Part shown: in pieces, positions 63,977-64,000 of the stretch
How the letters are laid out: each line of letters begins with the position of its first letter
How positions within the stretch are numbered: the first letter of the stretch is position 1
Assembly (NCBI RefSeq): GCF_001185345.1
Contig: NZ_KQ236743.1
Coordinates: 997,954 to 1,061,953, forward strand
Direction: 5' to 3'
DNA length: 64,000 nucleotides
From: Dorea sp. D27
GTDB taxonomy: Bacteria > Bacillota > Clostridia > Lachnospirales > Lachnospiraceae
Program-made: the position numbers and the translations under genes
Notes under the pieces: generated by a model
Database searches by the model: none
What the model saw: the letters and a program-made list of their open reading frames with translations, nothing else
Told to the model about the DNA's origin: nothing

Positions 63977-64000
63977 TGCTTCTGACTCCTTTCCCGCCGT

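Overview
The window looks like a chromosomal segment of an anaerobic Clostridia species of the family Lachnospiraceae. The clearest pointer is a gene set at 32.5-37.5 kb whose proteins I recognise as the bile-acid proteins BaiJ, BaiK, BaiL and BaiA. These are known from bile-acid 7alpha-dehydroxylating gut clostridia such as Clostridium scindens and C. hylemonae. A BaiN/RdsA-family flavoprotein lies at the right edge. The species assignment is inference from memory of these families; no database was searched.

Layout. 0-12.3 kb: end of a HAD phosphatase, aspartate kinase, a CBS protein, an amidohydrolase, two EamA exporters, AsnA, a class Ia ribonucleotide reductase (nrdAB) and a large SF2 helicase with a hydrophobic C-terminal segment. 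12.3-16.8 kb: ribosome and GTPase operon (rplU-prp-rpmA, obgE, yhbY, nadD, yqeK, rsfS). 17.0-20.2 kb: an ECF-like sigma factor, a membrane protein and an ABC exporter that overlap like one operon. 20.3-21.5 kb: divergent lexA/yneA-like SOS pair with several LexA-type boxes. 21.7-25.0 kb: a XerS-like recombinase and an MFS transporter/AraC regulator pair. 25.1-31.2 kb: two very large translationally coupled signalling proteins, a hybrid histidine kinase and a two-GGDEF/one-EAL response regulator.

31.5-37.5 kb is the most interesting stretch. A LysR regulator converges on the minus-strand set baiJ-baiK-baiL-(237 bp gap)-baiA. BaiJ (FMN/FAD ene-reductase type), BaiK (class III CoA transferase) and two short-chain dehydrogenases would together act on steroid-CoA intermediates. 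Members of this set have been linked to bile-acid CoA transfer and to formation of flat (allo) secondary bile acids. A CATARR-N5-YTTATG inverted repeat occurs both at the lysR promoter and upstream of baiJ, suggesting, but not proving, that the LysR protein controls the cluster.

37.8-42.5 kb: a Bce-type module (ABC ATPase, FtsX-like permease, intramembrane-type sensor kinase, OmpR-type regulator) with phased GTGACA half-sites before the permease gene. 42.6-50.3 kb: a TtcA-like PP-loop protein, a cytidylate-kinase-like protein and the ylm cluster (rluD, lspA, ylmH, sepF, yggS, an HlyD-like protein), then a radical SAM protein. 50.4-60.8 kb: cell-shape and division operon on the minus strand (radC, mreBCD, PBP2, minCDE, rodA, mgsA, DD-carboxypeptidase). 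60.9-64 kb: two FAD-dependent oxidoreductases.

I saw no rRNA, tRNA, CRISPR array or intact insertion sequence. Short palindromic repeats occur at 4.0, 13.4 and 16.8 kb.
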